DNA of 64,000 nucleotides from Pseudoduganella umbonata (lineage in GTDB: Bacteria > Pseudomonadota > Gammaproteobacteria > Burkholderiales > Burkholderiaceae_D), in the NCBI RefSeq assembly GCF_014192225.1, contig NZ_JACHXS010000003.1, positions 595,313-659,312 of the forward strand, read 5' to 3'. The stretch's first letter is position 1, and each line of letters begins with the position of its first letter. Of the stretch, positions 9,870-23,235 are shown piece by piece. A program made the translations under genes and the position numbers. A model generated the notes under the pieces. That model worked only from the letters and a program-made list of their open reading frames with translations. It made no database searches and was not told where the DNA came from.

Positions 9870-11783
9870 GTGCATATCCCCAAAGTCCTCCTCGTAAACA
9901 ACGATCCCGCCAGCCTGCTGGCGCTGGAAAACCTGCTGGCCCCCGATGCCGACGCGTCCGGCTATGAGCTCGTCATGGCGGCCTCTGCCGACGCCGCGCT
10001 GCGCGAAGTGCTGCGGCACGATTTCGCCGTCATCCTGCTGGACGTGCGGATGCCGGACATGGATGGCTTCGATACCGCCGCCGCGATCCGCTCGCATCCG
10101 CGCTCGGCCGTGGTGCCGGTCGTCTTCATCGCCGCCGCGTCTGCCGCGGCATCTGATCAGGCGCTGCGGCTGCAGGCCTACCAGCATGGCGCGGCCGATT
10201 ACCTGTGCGCACCGCTGGAGCCGCTGGTGGTGCAGGCCAAGGTGCGCACGTTCGTCGAACTGACCCGCAAGCACCTGCAGTTGCAGGCGCAGGCCGAGGA
10301 ATCACGCCGCATCACTGCCGAACTGCGCTCGCAGCGGCTGCAGGACCTGGAGCGGTCCAACCGCGAGCTGGAACTGGAAGTGGCCGAGCGCAAGCAGGCC
10401 GAGCAGCGCGCGCACGAGCTGTCGACCAAGGATCCGCTGACGGGCCTGGTCAACCGCCGCTCGCTGATCCAGCACCTGGAACACGCGGTGGCATCGTGCG
10501 ACCGCCGGCGCAGCCAGTTCGCGCTGCTGTTCCTGGACCTCGACGAGTTCAAGCAGATCAACGACGGCTTTGGCCATGACGTGGGCGACGAACTGCTGCG
10601 GCAGGTGGCGGCGCGCCTGTCCGCGGCGGTGCGCGCGTCGGACGTGGTGGCGCGGCTGGGCGGCGACGAATTCGTCGTACTGATCGAAGGCAAGGCACCC
10701 GGCGAGAACGCGGCCCGGGTGGCGCGCAAGATCGCCCATGCGCATGCGCGGCCGTTTTCGATCGGCGGGCACCGTATCCACACGTCCACCAGCATCGGCA
10801 TCGCCGTCTACCCGCACGATGGCGCCAGCGCCCGCGCGCTGATGAAGAACGCCGACCTGGCAATGTACCGCGCCAAGGAAGAGCGGGAGCACCCTGGCCG
10901 GGGCGGCGGCCAGGGCGGCAACATGCGCTTCTTCCACGAAGAGATGAACCGCCGCGAGCACGAGCGCGAGCTGTGGACGGGCGAGCTGCGCCATGCGCTG
11001 TCGCACGGCCAGCTCGCCCTGCTGTACCAGCCACTGGTGAGGCTGGGCGGCGGCGGCGTGGGCGGCGTCGAGGCAAAGCTGGTGTGGAACCACCCGCGCC
11101 TGGGCCGCATCGACGCCGCCGCCTTCGTGCCCGCGGTGCAGGACCGCGGGCTGCTGGAGCGCGTCGATTCGTGGATGATGGCCGCGGTCTGCGCGCAGGC
11201 CGCCGCGTGGCGCGGCCCCGCCGGTACCGGGCCGCTGGCCACGGGCCCGCTGGCCACGGCACGTGTCGCGCTGAACCTCGTCGCGCCCGCGCTGGGCCCG
11301 GACCTGCCGGCGCGCCTGCTGGCCGAGGTGCGCCGGCACCTTCTGCCGGCCGGCGCCATCGTGCTGGAACTGTCGGAAACGCTGCTGGGCGCGCACCACG
11401 CCACGATCGAGCCGCTGCTGCGCCAGCTGCAGGCCAATGGCGTGCTGCTGGCGCTGGACGACTTTGGCCATTCCGGCACCAGCCTGGCCGCCTGCAAGAA
11501 GCTCGGGCTGGACATCCTGAAGATCGACGACGCCTTCGTGCGCAACATCGGCGACGACGCCGGCGGTACCGACCTGGTGGCCGCCATCGTCCACCTGGCG
11601 CGCGCGCTGTCGATGGAAGTGACCGCGACCGGCGTCGCCCACCCCCACCAGCTTGCCGTCCTGGCAACGCTGGGTTGCGACAACTGGCAGGGCGCGCTAT
11701 TCTGCGCCCCGCTTGGCGCCGCCGAACTGGCGCAGGCACTGCCGCAGCTGAACCTGGCCGACTTGCTTGAACAACATTCCTGA
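9870..11783 (+). CDS. Response regulator with GGDEF and degenerate EAL domains
   Basis: 637 residues from GTG 9870, chosen because the receiver fold begins at once (HIPKVLLVNND). Receiver: phosphoacceptor D58 in LLDVRMPDMDG, but the usual Lys-Pro is replaced (LCAPLEP). A coiled coil (about 125-185) leads to a GGDEF domain with the full motif (264-268) and a canonical I-site RASD upstream, so it can probably make c-di-GMP and be product-inhibited. The EAL-like domain is decayed: EAKL instead of EAL, DDFGHSGTSL and KIDDAFV altered, and VAHPHQ where active enzymes have EGVE. It likely binds or senses rather than hydrolyses c-di-GMP. It lies 42 bp upstream of the poly-HAMP kinase, its probable partner. 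Confidence 0.88.
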   Translation: MHIPKVLLVNNDPASLLALENLLAPDADASGYELVMAASADAALREVLRHDFAVILLDVRMPDMDGFDTAAAIRSHPRSAVVPVVFIAAASAAASDQALRLQAYQHGAADYLCAPLEPLVVQAKVRTFVELTRKHLQLQAQAEESRRITAELRSQRLQDLERSNRELELEVAERKQAEQRAHELSTKDPLTGLVNRRSLIQHLEHAVASCDRRRSQFALLFLDLDEFKQINDGFGHDVGDELLRQVAARLSAAVRASDVVARLGGDEFVVLIEGKAPGENAARVARKIAHAHARPFSIGGHRIHTSTSIGIAVYPHDGASARALMKNADLAMYRAKEEREHPGRGGGQGGNMRFFHEEMNRREHERELWTGELRHALSHGQLALLYQPLVRLGGGGVGGVEAKLVWNHPRLGRIDAAAFVPAVQDRGLLERVDSWMMAAVCAQAAAWRGPAGTGPLATGPLATARVALNLVAPALGPDLPARLLAEVRRHLLPAGAIVLELSETLLGAHHATIEPLLRQLQANGVLLALDDFGHSGTSLAACKKLGLDILKIDDAFVRNIGDDAGGTDLVAAIVHLARALSMEVTATGVAHPHQLAVLATLGCDNWQGALFCAPLGAAELAQALPQLNLADLLEQHS

Positions 11784-11825
11784 ACAATACTCCTGAACAA
11801 TACTGCTGACTACAAGGACTGGTCG

Positions 11826-16729
<4,904 letters not shown>

Positions 16730-16730
<1 letters not shown>

Positions 16731-17626
16731 TGGCGACATCACTGCGCGGGGCGGCGGGCACGGCGATCGAGGCGGCGGACGGGACGATCGTCGAGCGCCG
16801 CCATGTGCCGGACCCGGACGTGGAGGAACTGGAACTGTCGCTGCTGCTCGAGGCCGTGGCGCAGCGCTTCGGTTTCGAGTTCCGCAGCCACGACCGGGCC
16901 GCGGTCAAGCGCAAGCTGCACGGCCTGATGGCGCGGCGCGGCTTGCGCACCGTCTCGCAGCTGCAGGACCGCGTGCTGCACGATGCGGCCGCGTCGAGCG
17001 CGCTGCTGCGGGCGCTGGGCGTGGCGCCGGCATCGATGTTCGACGATCCGGACGAAGCGCGCCAGCTGCTGGCCGTGGCCGAGGGTTGCCTGCCCGGGGC
17101 GCCGCTGCCGAAGGTGTGGCTGGCCGATTGCGCCGGCGCCGAGCAGGCCTGGACGGCGGCCGTGCTGCTGGCCGAGCGCCAGCTGCTGTGGCGTACCGAA
17201 ATCTACGCGACGGTCCCCAGCGACGAATTGCTCGAGGAAGCGCTGGGCGCCTCGATCCCGCTGGAAAAGATGGGCGAATACCAGCGCTGCTATGAGCGGG
17301 CCGGCGGCAGCGGGCGCCTGTCCGAATACTTCCAGCTCGACGGCGGGCGGCTGGTTCCGGTACCGCAGCTGAAAAGCCGCATCGTCTGGGCCCAGTACAA
17401 CCTCGTCACCGATGCGTCGTTCAATGAATTCCAGCTGATCGTGTGCCGGCGCGCCCTGCCCGACTTCGGCCCTCTGCTGCGGCGGCGCGTGCTGCACCTG
17501 TTCCACGACAGCCTCGCCGTGCTGGGCGTGCTGGGCATCGACCGCGAGCTGGATGAGGAAGCGCGGCAGGCCGGGCAGTATTCCCGGTTGATCGCCGGGC
17601 AACCCTGGTACAAGCGGATTGCATGA
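16730..17626 (+). CDS. CheR-like protein with degenerate SAM-binding motif
   Basis: 298 residues. The N-terminus (LSLLLEAVAQRFGFEFR...AAVKRKLHGLMARRG) matches the CheR helical domain, and the C-terminal half keeps CheR landmarks (WAQYNLVTDASFNEFQLIVC, where CheRs have HNL...DLIFCRN). The SAM-binding loop, normally a GC-S/T-GEE-x-YS sequence, here reads ADCAGAEQAWT, and the FFR segment of active CheR is absent (PASMFDDPDE). I infer reduced or lost methyltransferase activity and a role as an adaptor or effector of the kinase it overlaps by one base. Start ATG 16730 is set by that TGATG coupling. Confidence 0.75.
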
Positions 17627-18012
17627 TCCGCGCAATCGTCCGGCACAATTGCCGCGGTAACTTTTCAAACGCCCAAAAAAAACCGGCCGCAATCTGAGGA
17701 GGGGACCGGTTAAAACGCTTTCTATCGAGAGCGCGGGGATTGACTCGTGCCTGCCGGGCGACTACCGGTATCAGAAATTCCATTTCGGAGAAACTGCCGC
17801 GGCCGCGAAAAATCGTGCCGGATTGAGGAATCCGGCAACCTGCCGCGCAATAGCGATCGCGCGGTATGGGTACACTTTGCCATTGTTGACAAAAATCAGG
17901 CTTAGAACTTCATTAAGGAAACTTCGTCAAGCTTTCCTTTTCAACTACCTACGGGATTCCACGTAGTTGTCGGCGCAATACAACGGTCGGGAGCCCGGCA
18001 AAAAGCTTTATT
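17627..18012. other. Intergenic region upstream of the chemoreceptor
   Basis: No gene seen. It contains an inverted repeat AACCGG/CCGGTT with a roughly 20-base loop just after the CheR-like stop, preceded by an A-run, and a CAACTAC/GTAGTTG inverted repeat near 17940-17970. Both are weak candidates for a terminator or regulator site. Confidence 0.3.
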
Positions 18013-18039
18013 TAAGTTTCCCTGTAGCATGTCGATAAT
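18013..18039 (+). promoter_or_regulatory. FliA (sigma-28) type promoter
   Basis: TTAAGTTT, exactly 11 bases, then GTCGATAA. This differs by one base in each half from the flagellar sigma-28 consensus (TAAAGTTT, N11, GCCGATAA). It lies about 100 bp before the chemoreceptor ATG, on the same strand, and fits class III chemotaxis-gene control. Confidence 0.75.
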
Positions 18040-18141
18040 GAGTGGGTTATTCGCGGTGATTGGGAGTTATTTCGAGCTATCCCGGATTATTCGTGCTCCC
18101 GCCAGTTGTCCGATTTACCATTTAATAGCGTTTTTATTTCA

Positions 18142-20214
18142 ATGAAAAATTCCACTTTCAATCTTCGCAACTGGAGCGTCGGCTCGCGCATCACGGCGAT
18201 GACGTTCGGCCTGCTGTCCGTCACGCTTGCGGTCCTGATCACGATCATCAGCGTCAGCACCAGCCGGATGCTCGAGGAACGGTCCATTGCCAGCGTGCGG
18301 CAGGACCTGACGGGTGTGAAGAACATGGTGGAACTGTTCAATACCGCCGTCACCAGCGAGGTCAATGCCTTCGCCAAGGTCCTGGCAGCCGATTTCCACG
18401 GCGAGTTCTCGCTCGATCCCGCCACCGTCATCGAGGTGGGCGGCCGCAGTACACCGGCGCTGAAGATCGGCGACACCGTGCTGAACAATAATTTCACGAT
18501 TCCCGACAATTTCACCGCCGCGAGCGGTGGCGGCGCCACGATCTTCGTAGCGACCGGCGAGGATTTCGTGCGCGTGTCCACCACCACCAAGAAGGAAGAC
18601 GGCAGCCGCGCGGTCGGCACCATCCTCGACCACAAGCACCCCGGCTACGCCGTGCTGCGCGGCGGCCAGCCCTACGTGGGCCTGGCCACGCTGTTCGGCA
18701 AGCAGTTCATCACCCGCTACGACCCGGTGCGCGATGCCGGCGGGAACGTCGTCGGCGTGCTGTACGTCGGTGTCAACGTCTCGAAGGAGATGGCCACGCT
18801 GAAGGAGCGCATCGCTTCGATCAAGGTCGGCACCACCGGCTACTTCTACGTGCTCGATTCGACGCCGGGGGCCAACTACGGCAAGCTGGTCGTCCATCCC
18901 AAGCGCGAAGGCGACGTGATCGCCGATTCGAAGGATTCCGACGGCCGCCTGTTCATCCGTGAAATCCTGGAAAAGAAGGAAGGCATCATCACCTACCCCT
19001 GGCTGAATCCGGACGAGACCAGCCCGCGCGACAAGATCGTCGCGTACGCGACGTTCAAGGACTGGAACTGGGTCATCGCCGGCGGCGCCTATCGCGCGGA
19101 AATCACCGCCGAGGCGACGCATCTGCGCAACTGGTACATCGCTGCCGGCTTCCTCGCGCTGCTCGGCTTCTCGGCAGTGATGTTCTTCGGCGTGCGCAGC
19201 TACATCACACGCCCGCTGCGCCAGGTCGAACAGGCCGCCACGCAGATCGCCGCCGGCGACCTGACCGTGCAGCTGGCCGTCGACGGCGACGACGAGATCG
19301 CCCGCCTGACGCGCGCGATGAACGGCATCAGCGCCAGCCTGTCGGCCGTGGTGGGCCAGGTGCGCAGCGGCGCCGACCAGATCGCCATGGCGTCCGGCGA
19401 AATCGCCAGCGGCAACCAGGACCTGTCGCAGCGCACCGAGCAGCAGGCCGGCAACCTGGAGGAAACGGCCAGCTCGATGGAAGAACTGACGGCGACGGTA
19501 CGCCAGAATGCGGAGAACGCGCGCCAGGCCAACCAGCTGGCGCAAAGCGCCTCCGACGTGGCGGCACGCGGCGGCATGGTCGTTTCGCAGGTGGTCGATA
19601 CGATGGGCTCGATCGATGCGTCGGCGCGCAAGATCGTCGACATCATCGGCGTCATCGACGGCATCGCGTTCCAGACCAATATCCTGGCGCTGAATGCGGC
19701 GGTGGAAGCGGCACGCGCCGGCGAGCAGGGCCGCGGCTTCGCCGTGGTCGCGGGCGAAGTGCGCACGCTGGCCCAGCGCAGCGCTGCGGCCGCGCACGAA
19801 ATCAAGGGACTGATCGGCAACTCGGTCGGCCAGGTGGAAGCCGGCAGCAAGCTCGTCGAGCAGGCCGGCGCGACGATGCAGGAAGTGGTCGACAGCGTAC
19901 GCCGCGTCACCGACATCATGGCCGAGATCCGCACCGCCAGCGACGAACAGTCGGCCGGCATCGAACAGGTGAACACCGCGATCACGCACATGGACCAGGT
20001 GACGCAGCAGAATGCGGCACTGGTCGAGCAGGCCGCCGCGGCGGCCGCGGCGATGCAGGAAGAAGCGGCCACGCTCGCGCAGGTGGTACGCCAGTTCCAG
20101 CTCGATGAATCGCTGGCTGCGCAGGCAAAAAAAACCCGCGTCCAGGACGCGGGTGAAAGGATTCAAATCGGGAGAGATTTGAAAGAGCGAGGCCATCTTC
20201 TCACGTCGAGATGA
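18142..20214 (+). CDS. Methyl-accepting chemotaxis protein with periplasmic Cache domain
   Basis: 690-residue transducer: TM1 (about 18-40), a large periplasmic Cache-type sensor (about 45-320, with GTTGYFYVLDSTPG and WNWVIAGGAY), TM2 (about 332-353), HAMP (ITRPLRQVEQAATQIAAGDL) and a methyl-accepting domain with the conserved hairpin tip (FQTNILALNAAVEAARAGEQ). It would signal to CheA/CheW. ATG 18142 is preferred to the upstream TTG at 18106. The last 30 residues after QLDESLAAQ are atypical: the frame runs through an A8 tract and a perfect stem-loop and then into basic low-similarity sequence, so the original stop may have been lost. Promoter: see the FliA site. Confidence 0.93.
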   Translation: MKNSTFNLRNWSVGSRITAMTFGLLSVTLAVLITIISVSTSRMLEERSIASVRQDLTGVKNMVELFNTAVTSEVNAFAKVLAADFHGEFSLDPATVIEVGGRSTPALKIGDTVLNNNFTIPDNFTAASGGGATIFVATGEDFVRVSTTTKKEDGSRAVGTILDHKHPGYAVLRGGQPYVGLATLFGKQFITRYDPVRDAGGNVVGVLYVGVNVSKEMATLKERIASIKVGTTGYFYVLDSTPGANYGKLVVHPKREGDVIADSKDSDGRLFIREILEKKEGIITYPWLNPDETSPRDKIVAYATFKDWNWVIAGGAYRAEITAEATHLRNWYIAAGFLALLGFSAVMFFGVRSYITRPLRQVEQAATQIAAGDLTVQLAVDGDDEIARLTRAMNGISASLSAVVGQVRSGADQIAMASGEIASGNQDLSQRTEQQAGNLEETASSMEELTATVRQNAENARQANQLAQSASDVAARGGMVVSQVVDTMGSIDASARKIVDIIGVIDGIAFQTNILALNAAVEAARAGEQGRGFAVVAGEVRTLAQRSAAAAHEIKGLIGNSVGQVEAGSKLVEQAGATMQEVVDSVRRVTDIMAEIRTASDEQSAGIEQVNTAITHMDQVTQQNAALVEQAAAAAAAMQEEAATLAQVVRQFQLDESLAAQAKKTRVQDAGERIQIGRDLKERGHLLTSR
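20127..20154 (-). terminator. Terminator-like stem-loop inside the chemoreceptor 3' end
   Basis: ACCCGCGTCC and GGACGCGGGT flank a single A and follow eight A residues. Read on the minus strand this is a strong GC hairpin followed by T8, a textbook intrinsic terminator; on the plus strand no T-run follows. No minus-strand gene upstream needs it. It may be the decayed remnant of a bidirectional terminator that once followed the chemoreceptor stop. Confidence 0.55.
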
Positions 20215-20232
20215 CACGACAATGACATCGCC

Positions 20233-21000
20233 ATGTCCAGCACGCCCCCGATAGCCCTTCGTGCCCTGGCCCGCCAGCGCTACGCCGCGGCGGCCGCCGC
20301 CGTGGCTGCGGGCCTGCTGCTCGCAGCCTGCGCGGCGCCCGATGCTGCCCCCGGGGCAACGCCCGCCACGCCCCCGCCTGCCGCACCGGCCGCCGCGCAG
20401 CCGGCCGATCCGTTCGCCGCACTGCTGGCCGGCCGCGCCGCCGGCCCGATCCTGCGCATCGCCGACGACGCGCTGATCGCGATCACCGTGCGCCGCGGCG
20501 GCGCGCTGGCCCGGCTGGGCCATGACCACGTGGTGGCGGCACGCCGCATCGACGGGCGCGTCGACCCGGCGGCCGGGCTGGCCGTGCTGCGCTTCCGCCT
20601 CGACGAGATGACGGTGGACGAGGCCGTGCTGCGCCACGAAGCCGGGCTGGCGACGCAGCCTTCGGCCGATGCGATCGCCGGCACCCGTGTCAACATGCTG
20701 ACGAAGGTGCTCGATGCGCAGCGCCATCCGTTCGTCGAGGTGCGCGTGCAACGCGGCGCGCAAGCCGGCATGCTGCAGGCGGACATCACGCTGCATGGCG
20801 TGACGCGCCGCTACACGGTGCCGGTGGCGATCGAGCCGGGCCCGCAGGGCTTGACGGCGCGCGGCGCGCTGACGCTGCGGCAGACCGACTTCGGCATCAC
20901 GCCGTTTTCCGTGATGGGCGGCGCGATGGCCGTGCAGGATGCGCTCGAGATCCGCTTCGCACTGCCCGCTCGCCCCGTGGCGCCGGACGCGGTACGATAG
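20233..21000 (+). CDS. YceI-like domain lipoprotein
   Basis: 255 residues with a lipoprotein signal peptide (lipobox LLAAC, Cys33), a Pro/Ala-rich linker (about 34-60) and a YceI-like beta-barrel domain: HDHVVAARRIDGRV, TKVLDAQRHPFVEV and a typical DFGITPFSVMGG ending. YceI proteins bind isoprenoid-like lipids in the periplasm; here the protein is probably membrane-anchored. Starts 18 bp after the chemoreceptor stop and ends 4 bp before the HD-hydrolase gene, so these genes may be co-transcribed. Confidence 0.8.
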   Translation: MSSTPPIALRALARQRYAAAAAAVAAGLLLAACAAPDAAPGATPATPPPAAPAAAQPADPFAALLAGRAAGPILRIADDALIAITVRRGGALARLGHDHVVAARRIDGRVDPAAGLAVLRFRLDEMTVDEAVLRHEAGLATQPSADAIAGTRVNMLTKVLDAQRHPFVEVRVQRGAQAGMLQADITLHGVTRRYTVPVAIEPGPQGLTARGALTLRQTDFGITPFSVMGGAMAVQDALEIRFALPARPVAPDAVR

Positions 21001-21004
21001 CGTC

Positions 21005-21685
21005 ATGAAATGCACCCGGAACGGCGCCGGCAGTCGCGGCGATATCGAGAACAGGCCGGAGGCCAGACCCGGCACGCGCGCCTGGGTTCGCATGCCATCC
21101 GGCAAGCGCCTTGACCTGTTGAACCCCACCCCCTTCGACTGGGACGACGCCGACCTGGCGCTGGGCCTGGCGCGAACCTACCGCTGGGGCGGCCATTCGG
21201 CCTGGCCGCTGCCGCTGTCGGTTGCCCAGCATTCGCTCACCGTCCTGCAGTTGCGGCGCATGGCGTCGGCCGCGCAGCTCGATCCGGTCACCGAGCTGCG
21301 CGAACTGCTGCACGATGCGGAAGAAGGCCTGCTGGGCTTCGACTGCATCTCCGTACTGAAACCCTTTCTTGGCGAAGCCTTCCGCGAACTGACGCGGCGG
21401 CTCGAACACGCCGTTTTCCTGGGCTACGGCCTGCCGGCCTGGACGCCGTCTCAATACCTTGCGCACAAGCGTGCCGACCGGCTTGCCGCCGCCAGCGAGG
21501 CCGTGCATGCCGTCGGCTGGTCGCCGGAGGAGGTGCGCCGGACGCTGAAAATCCGCATCCGGCCGTTGACCGAGGATCCGTTGCAACCGGTGTACGGCGG
21601 TACGCCCTGGGAGCCATGGCCGCCGGGACTGGCGGCCGAACGTTTCCTCACTGAAATGGCCAGATTGAAACAATGTATCGGTTGA
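21005..21685 (+). CDS. HD-domain phosphohydrolase (YfbR-like)
   Basis: 226 residues. The motif set SVAQHSLTVLQL, LLHDAEEGLLGFD and the downstream aspartate region HKRADR matches HD-superfamily metal-dependent phosphohydrolases close to YfbR 5'-deoxynucleotidase-like proteins. The N-terminal MPSGKRLDLLNP segment is typical of bacterial members annotated as hydrolases of the HD superfamily. ATG 21005 follows the YceI gene closely; ATG 21092 is an alternative shorter start. Likely cytosolic; substrate not provable here. Confidence 0.85.
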   Translation: MKCTRNGAGSRGDIENRPEARPGTRAWVRMPSGKRLDLLNPTPFDWDDADLALGLARTYRWGGHSAWPLPLSVAQHSLTVLQLRRMASAAQLDPVTELRELLHDAEEGLLGFDCISVLKPFLGEAFRELTRRLEHAVFLGYGLPAWTPSQYLAHKRADRLAAASEAVHAVGWSPEEVRRTLKIRIRPLTEDPLQPVYGGTPWEPWPPGLAAERFLTEMARLKQCIG

Positions 21686-21719
21686 GAAAAATTTCCTAAC
21701 AAGCCGTTTTTAAAGCCAA

Positions 21720-21860
21720 TTTTTCACTTATCCACTTCAGTTGTGGATAACGATGTGGACAAACGGGGCTTGACAAGCCGGAGAGCCAGTATTGGTGCGG
21801 GTTTCAACAAAATGCCCGTTCTTCAGGCAATTTTTTCGCCTTGTGAAATCAAGTACTTAC
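21720..21860. other. Triple DnaA-box element, copy A
   Basis: A 141-nt non-coding segment that aligns without gaps to 22931-23071 (about 95 of 141 identical by hand count). It holds three DnaA-box-like 9-mers: TTATCCACT at 21728-21736 (plus), and TGTGGATAA at 21742-21750 and TGTGGACAA at 21754-21762 (minus). The 3' part has the shared blocks TTGACAA, AAAATGCCCGTTC (with a TGCC/GGCA mini-stem) and AATCAAG-N-ACTTAC. It lies upstream of the stand-alone receiver gene. Proposed to bind DnaA; not proven. Confidence 0.7.
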
Positions 21861-21956
21861 AGATGGGCTCGGCAGCCATCCGGACCGCCAGGCGGCGCAC
21901 GAAAAAAAATATCCGCCGCGGTCCGCTCTGCCGATGACGGCGCTACAGCGGAACCT

Positions 21957-21985
21957 TTGACAAAAATACCGCCGAGGAATAGTGT
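21957..21985 (+). promoter_or_regulatory. Putative sigma-70 promoter of the receiver gene
   Basis: TTGACA at 21957-21962, a 17-base spacer, and TAGTGT at 21980-21985, ending 39 bases before the ATG at 22025. Perfect -35, weak -10. Confidence 0.5.
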
Positions 21986-22024
21986 CACCGACAGTACCTT
22001 AATGAATGCTGCAGCGAGTACATC

Positions 22025-22801
22025 ATGCAAGTCAATATGGATGAAGCCAGCGAAGGCTGGATGATAGAGGACGACATGCCCGAGCCGGAACCGCAGGCGC
22101 CGGCCGGGCCGCCGCCGTGGAAAGTGCTGATCGTCGACGACGACGTCGACGTGCATGTGGTCACCAAGTTCTCCCTCAGCAATGCGCATTTCATGGGCCG
22201 GCGGCTGTCGTTCCTGCACGCGTACAGCGGCGAGGAAGCGCTGGCCGTGCTGCGCAACCATGACGACGTGGCGCTGGTGCTGCTGGATGTGATCATGGAA
22301 ACCGCCGACGCCGGCCTGAAGGTCGCCCGGCGCATCCGGGACGAGCTGGGCAATTCACTGGTGCGCGTGGTGCTGCGCACCGGCCAGCCGGGCCAGGCGC
22401 TGGAGCACAGCATCATCCTCGATTACGACATCAACGATTTCTGGTGCAAGACCGACCTGACGACGCGCAAGTTGTTTACCACCGTGATCGCATCGCTGCG
22501 CGGCTACCACAGCCTGCAGGAGGCCCAGCAGCGCATTGCCCGGGCCGAGGCGGCACTGCGGGCGGTGCATGGGGCCGCCTCGGAAGCCCTGGCCGCCCTG
22601 CGCGCCGGGCAAGGCTGGAGCGGCGAAGTGCGCCTGGGCGAGCCACCGCTGCCGCTGCGCCTGCAAGTGGCGCCCGGCGCCGAACCGGCGCCATTCACCG
22701 AAGCGGGGCAATTCACTGTCGCGGGCCAGTTCACCGTCGCGGGCCAGCTCACCGTCGCGGGCCAATCTGCCGCCTCTGGCCGCCTGCCGGACGATGCTTG
22801 A
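22025..22801 (+). CDS. Stand-alone response regulator receiver (DUF3369-type) with repeat tail
   Basis: 258 residues. The receiver (about 30-165) reads WKVLIVDDDVDVHVVTKFSL, phosphoacceptor in LLDVIMETADAGLKVARRIR, RTGQPGQALEHSIILDYDIN, then KTDLTTRKLFTTV. This is the receiver form usually fused to a DUF3369 domain, but here that domain is missing and the protein ends in a helical segment and a low-complexity tail with three TVAGQF/L repeats. It may act by protein contact. No kinase is adjacent; copies A and B of the triple DnaA-box element flank it. Confidence 0.85.
   Translation: MQVNMDEASEGWMIEDDMPEPEPQAPAGPPPWKVLIVDDDVDVHVVTKFSLSNAHFMGRRLSFLHAYSGEEALAVLRNHDDVALVLLDVIMETADAGLKVARRIRDELGNSLVRVVLRTGQPGQALEHSIILDYDINDFWCKTDLTTRKLFTTVIASLRGYHSLQEAQQRIARAEAALRAVHGAASEALAALRAGQGWSGEVRLGEPPLPLRLQVAPGAEPAPFTEAGQFTVAGQFTVAGQLTVAGQSAASGRLPDDA
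22712..22765 (+). repeat. 18-bp in-frame tandem repeat in the receiver gene tail
   Basis: Three copies of TTCACCGTCGCGGGCCAG (small variants) encode FTVAGQ repeats at the C-terminus. Copy number can change without breaking the frame. Confidence 0.9.
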
Positions 22802-22930
22802 ATCCGGCACGCCGCCGACGGGGCTGTATGGACATACAGGCCCGGCCGCGTCGCCGGCACCATGCAGTCTTCCCCTCCTGCGCTGCCTTAGCGCCTCGGC
22901 CTTTGCGCTAAGTAACGGATTCTGAAGCGG
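22802..22930. other. 3' flank of the receiver gene with a small stem-loop
   Basis: No gene seen. TTAGCGC at 22888-22894 and GCGCTAA at 22905-22911 form a stem with a 10-base loop, with no T-run after it. Confidence 0.35.
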
Positions 22931-23071
22931 TTTTTCAACTATCCACACAGGTTGGGGATAACTTTGTTGATAAGCCGCCCTTGACAACGCAAAGCGCCCG
23001 TAATGACGCCATTTTCCTTAAAATGCCCGTTCAAAAGGCAGACACGGCACTTAATGGAATCAAGGACTTAC
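22931..23071. other. Triple DnaA-box element, copy B
   Basis: Gapless counterpart of 21720-21860 at an offset of 1211 bp. Its three DnaA-box-like 9-mers, CTATCCACA (22939-22947, plus), TGGGGATAA (22953-22961) and TGTTGATAA (22965-22973, both minus), sit at the same spacing as in copy A (14 and 12 bases start to start), each one mismatch from TTATCCACA. Shared downstream blocks are TTGACAA, AAAATGCCCGTTC and AATCAAGGACTTAC. No ORF occupies it. Confidence 0.7.
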
Positions 23072-23235
23072 GAACCCATCCATGATATTGCGCAAACTGC
23101 TGTAAAAAAGTTCTCGCTTGTTCTTTTTGCCAATTTTTGTGCATAACGTTAGCAAACGCGCGGGCCAGTGACCCGGCATTGCCCCGCACGCCGTCGGCTA
23201 CACGGCTGCGTCGCTGTGCCTGCCCTGCCCCCCGG

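Noticed and set aside
9870..11783. Fully active c-di-GMP phosphodiesterase
   Set aside because: EAL reads EAK and other catalytic and metal-binding positions are changed.
20233..21000. Soluble YceI without lipid anchor
   Set aside because: A lipobox LLAAC at Cys33 follows a hydrophobic segment, so a lipoprotein is the better reading, although the first YceI-like strand is weak.
21720..23071. A chromosomal or plasmid replication origin
   Set aside because: DnaA boxes are only three per element, there is no dnaA, dnaN, parAB or AT-rich unwinding stretch nearby, and the element is duplicated around a receiver gene.
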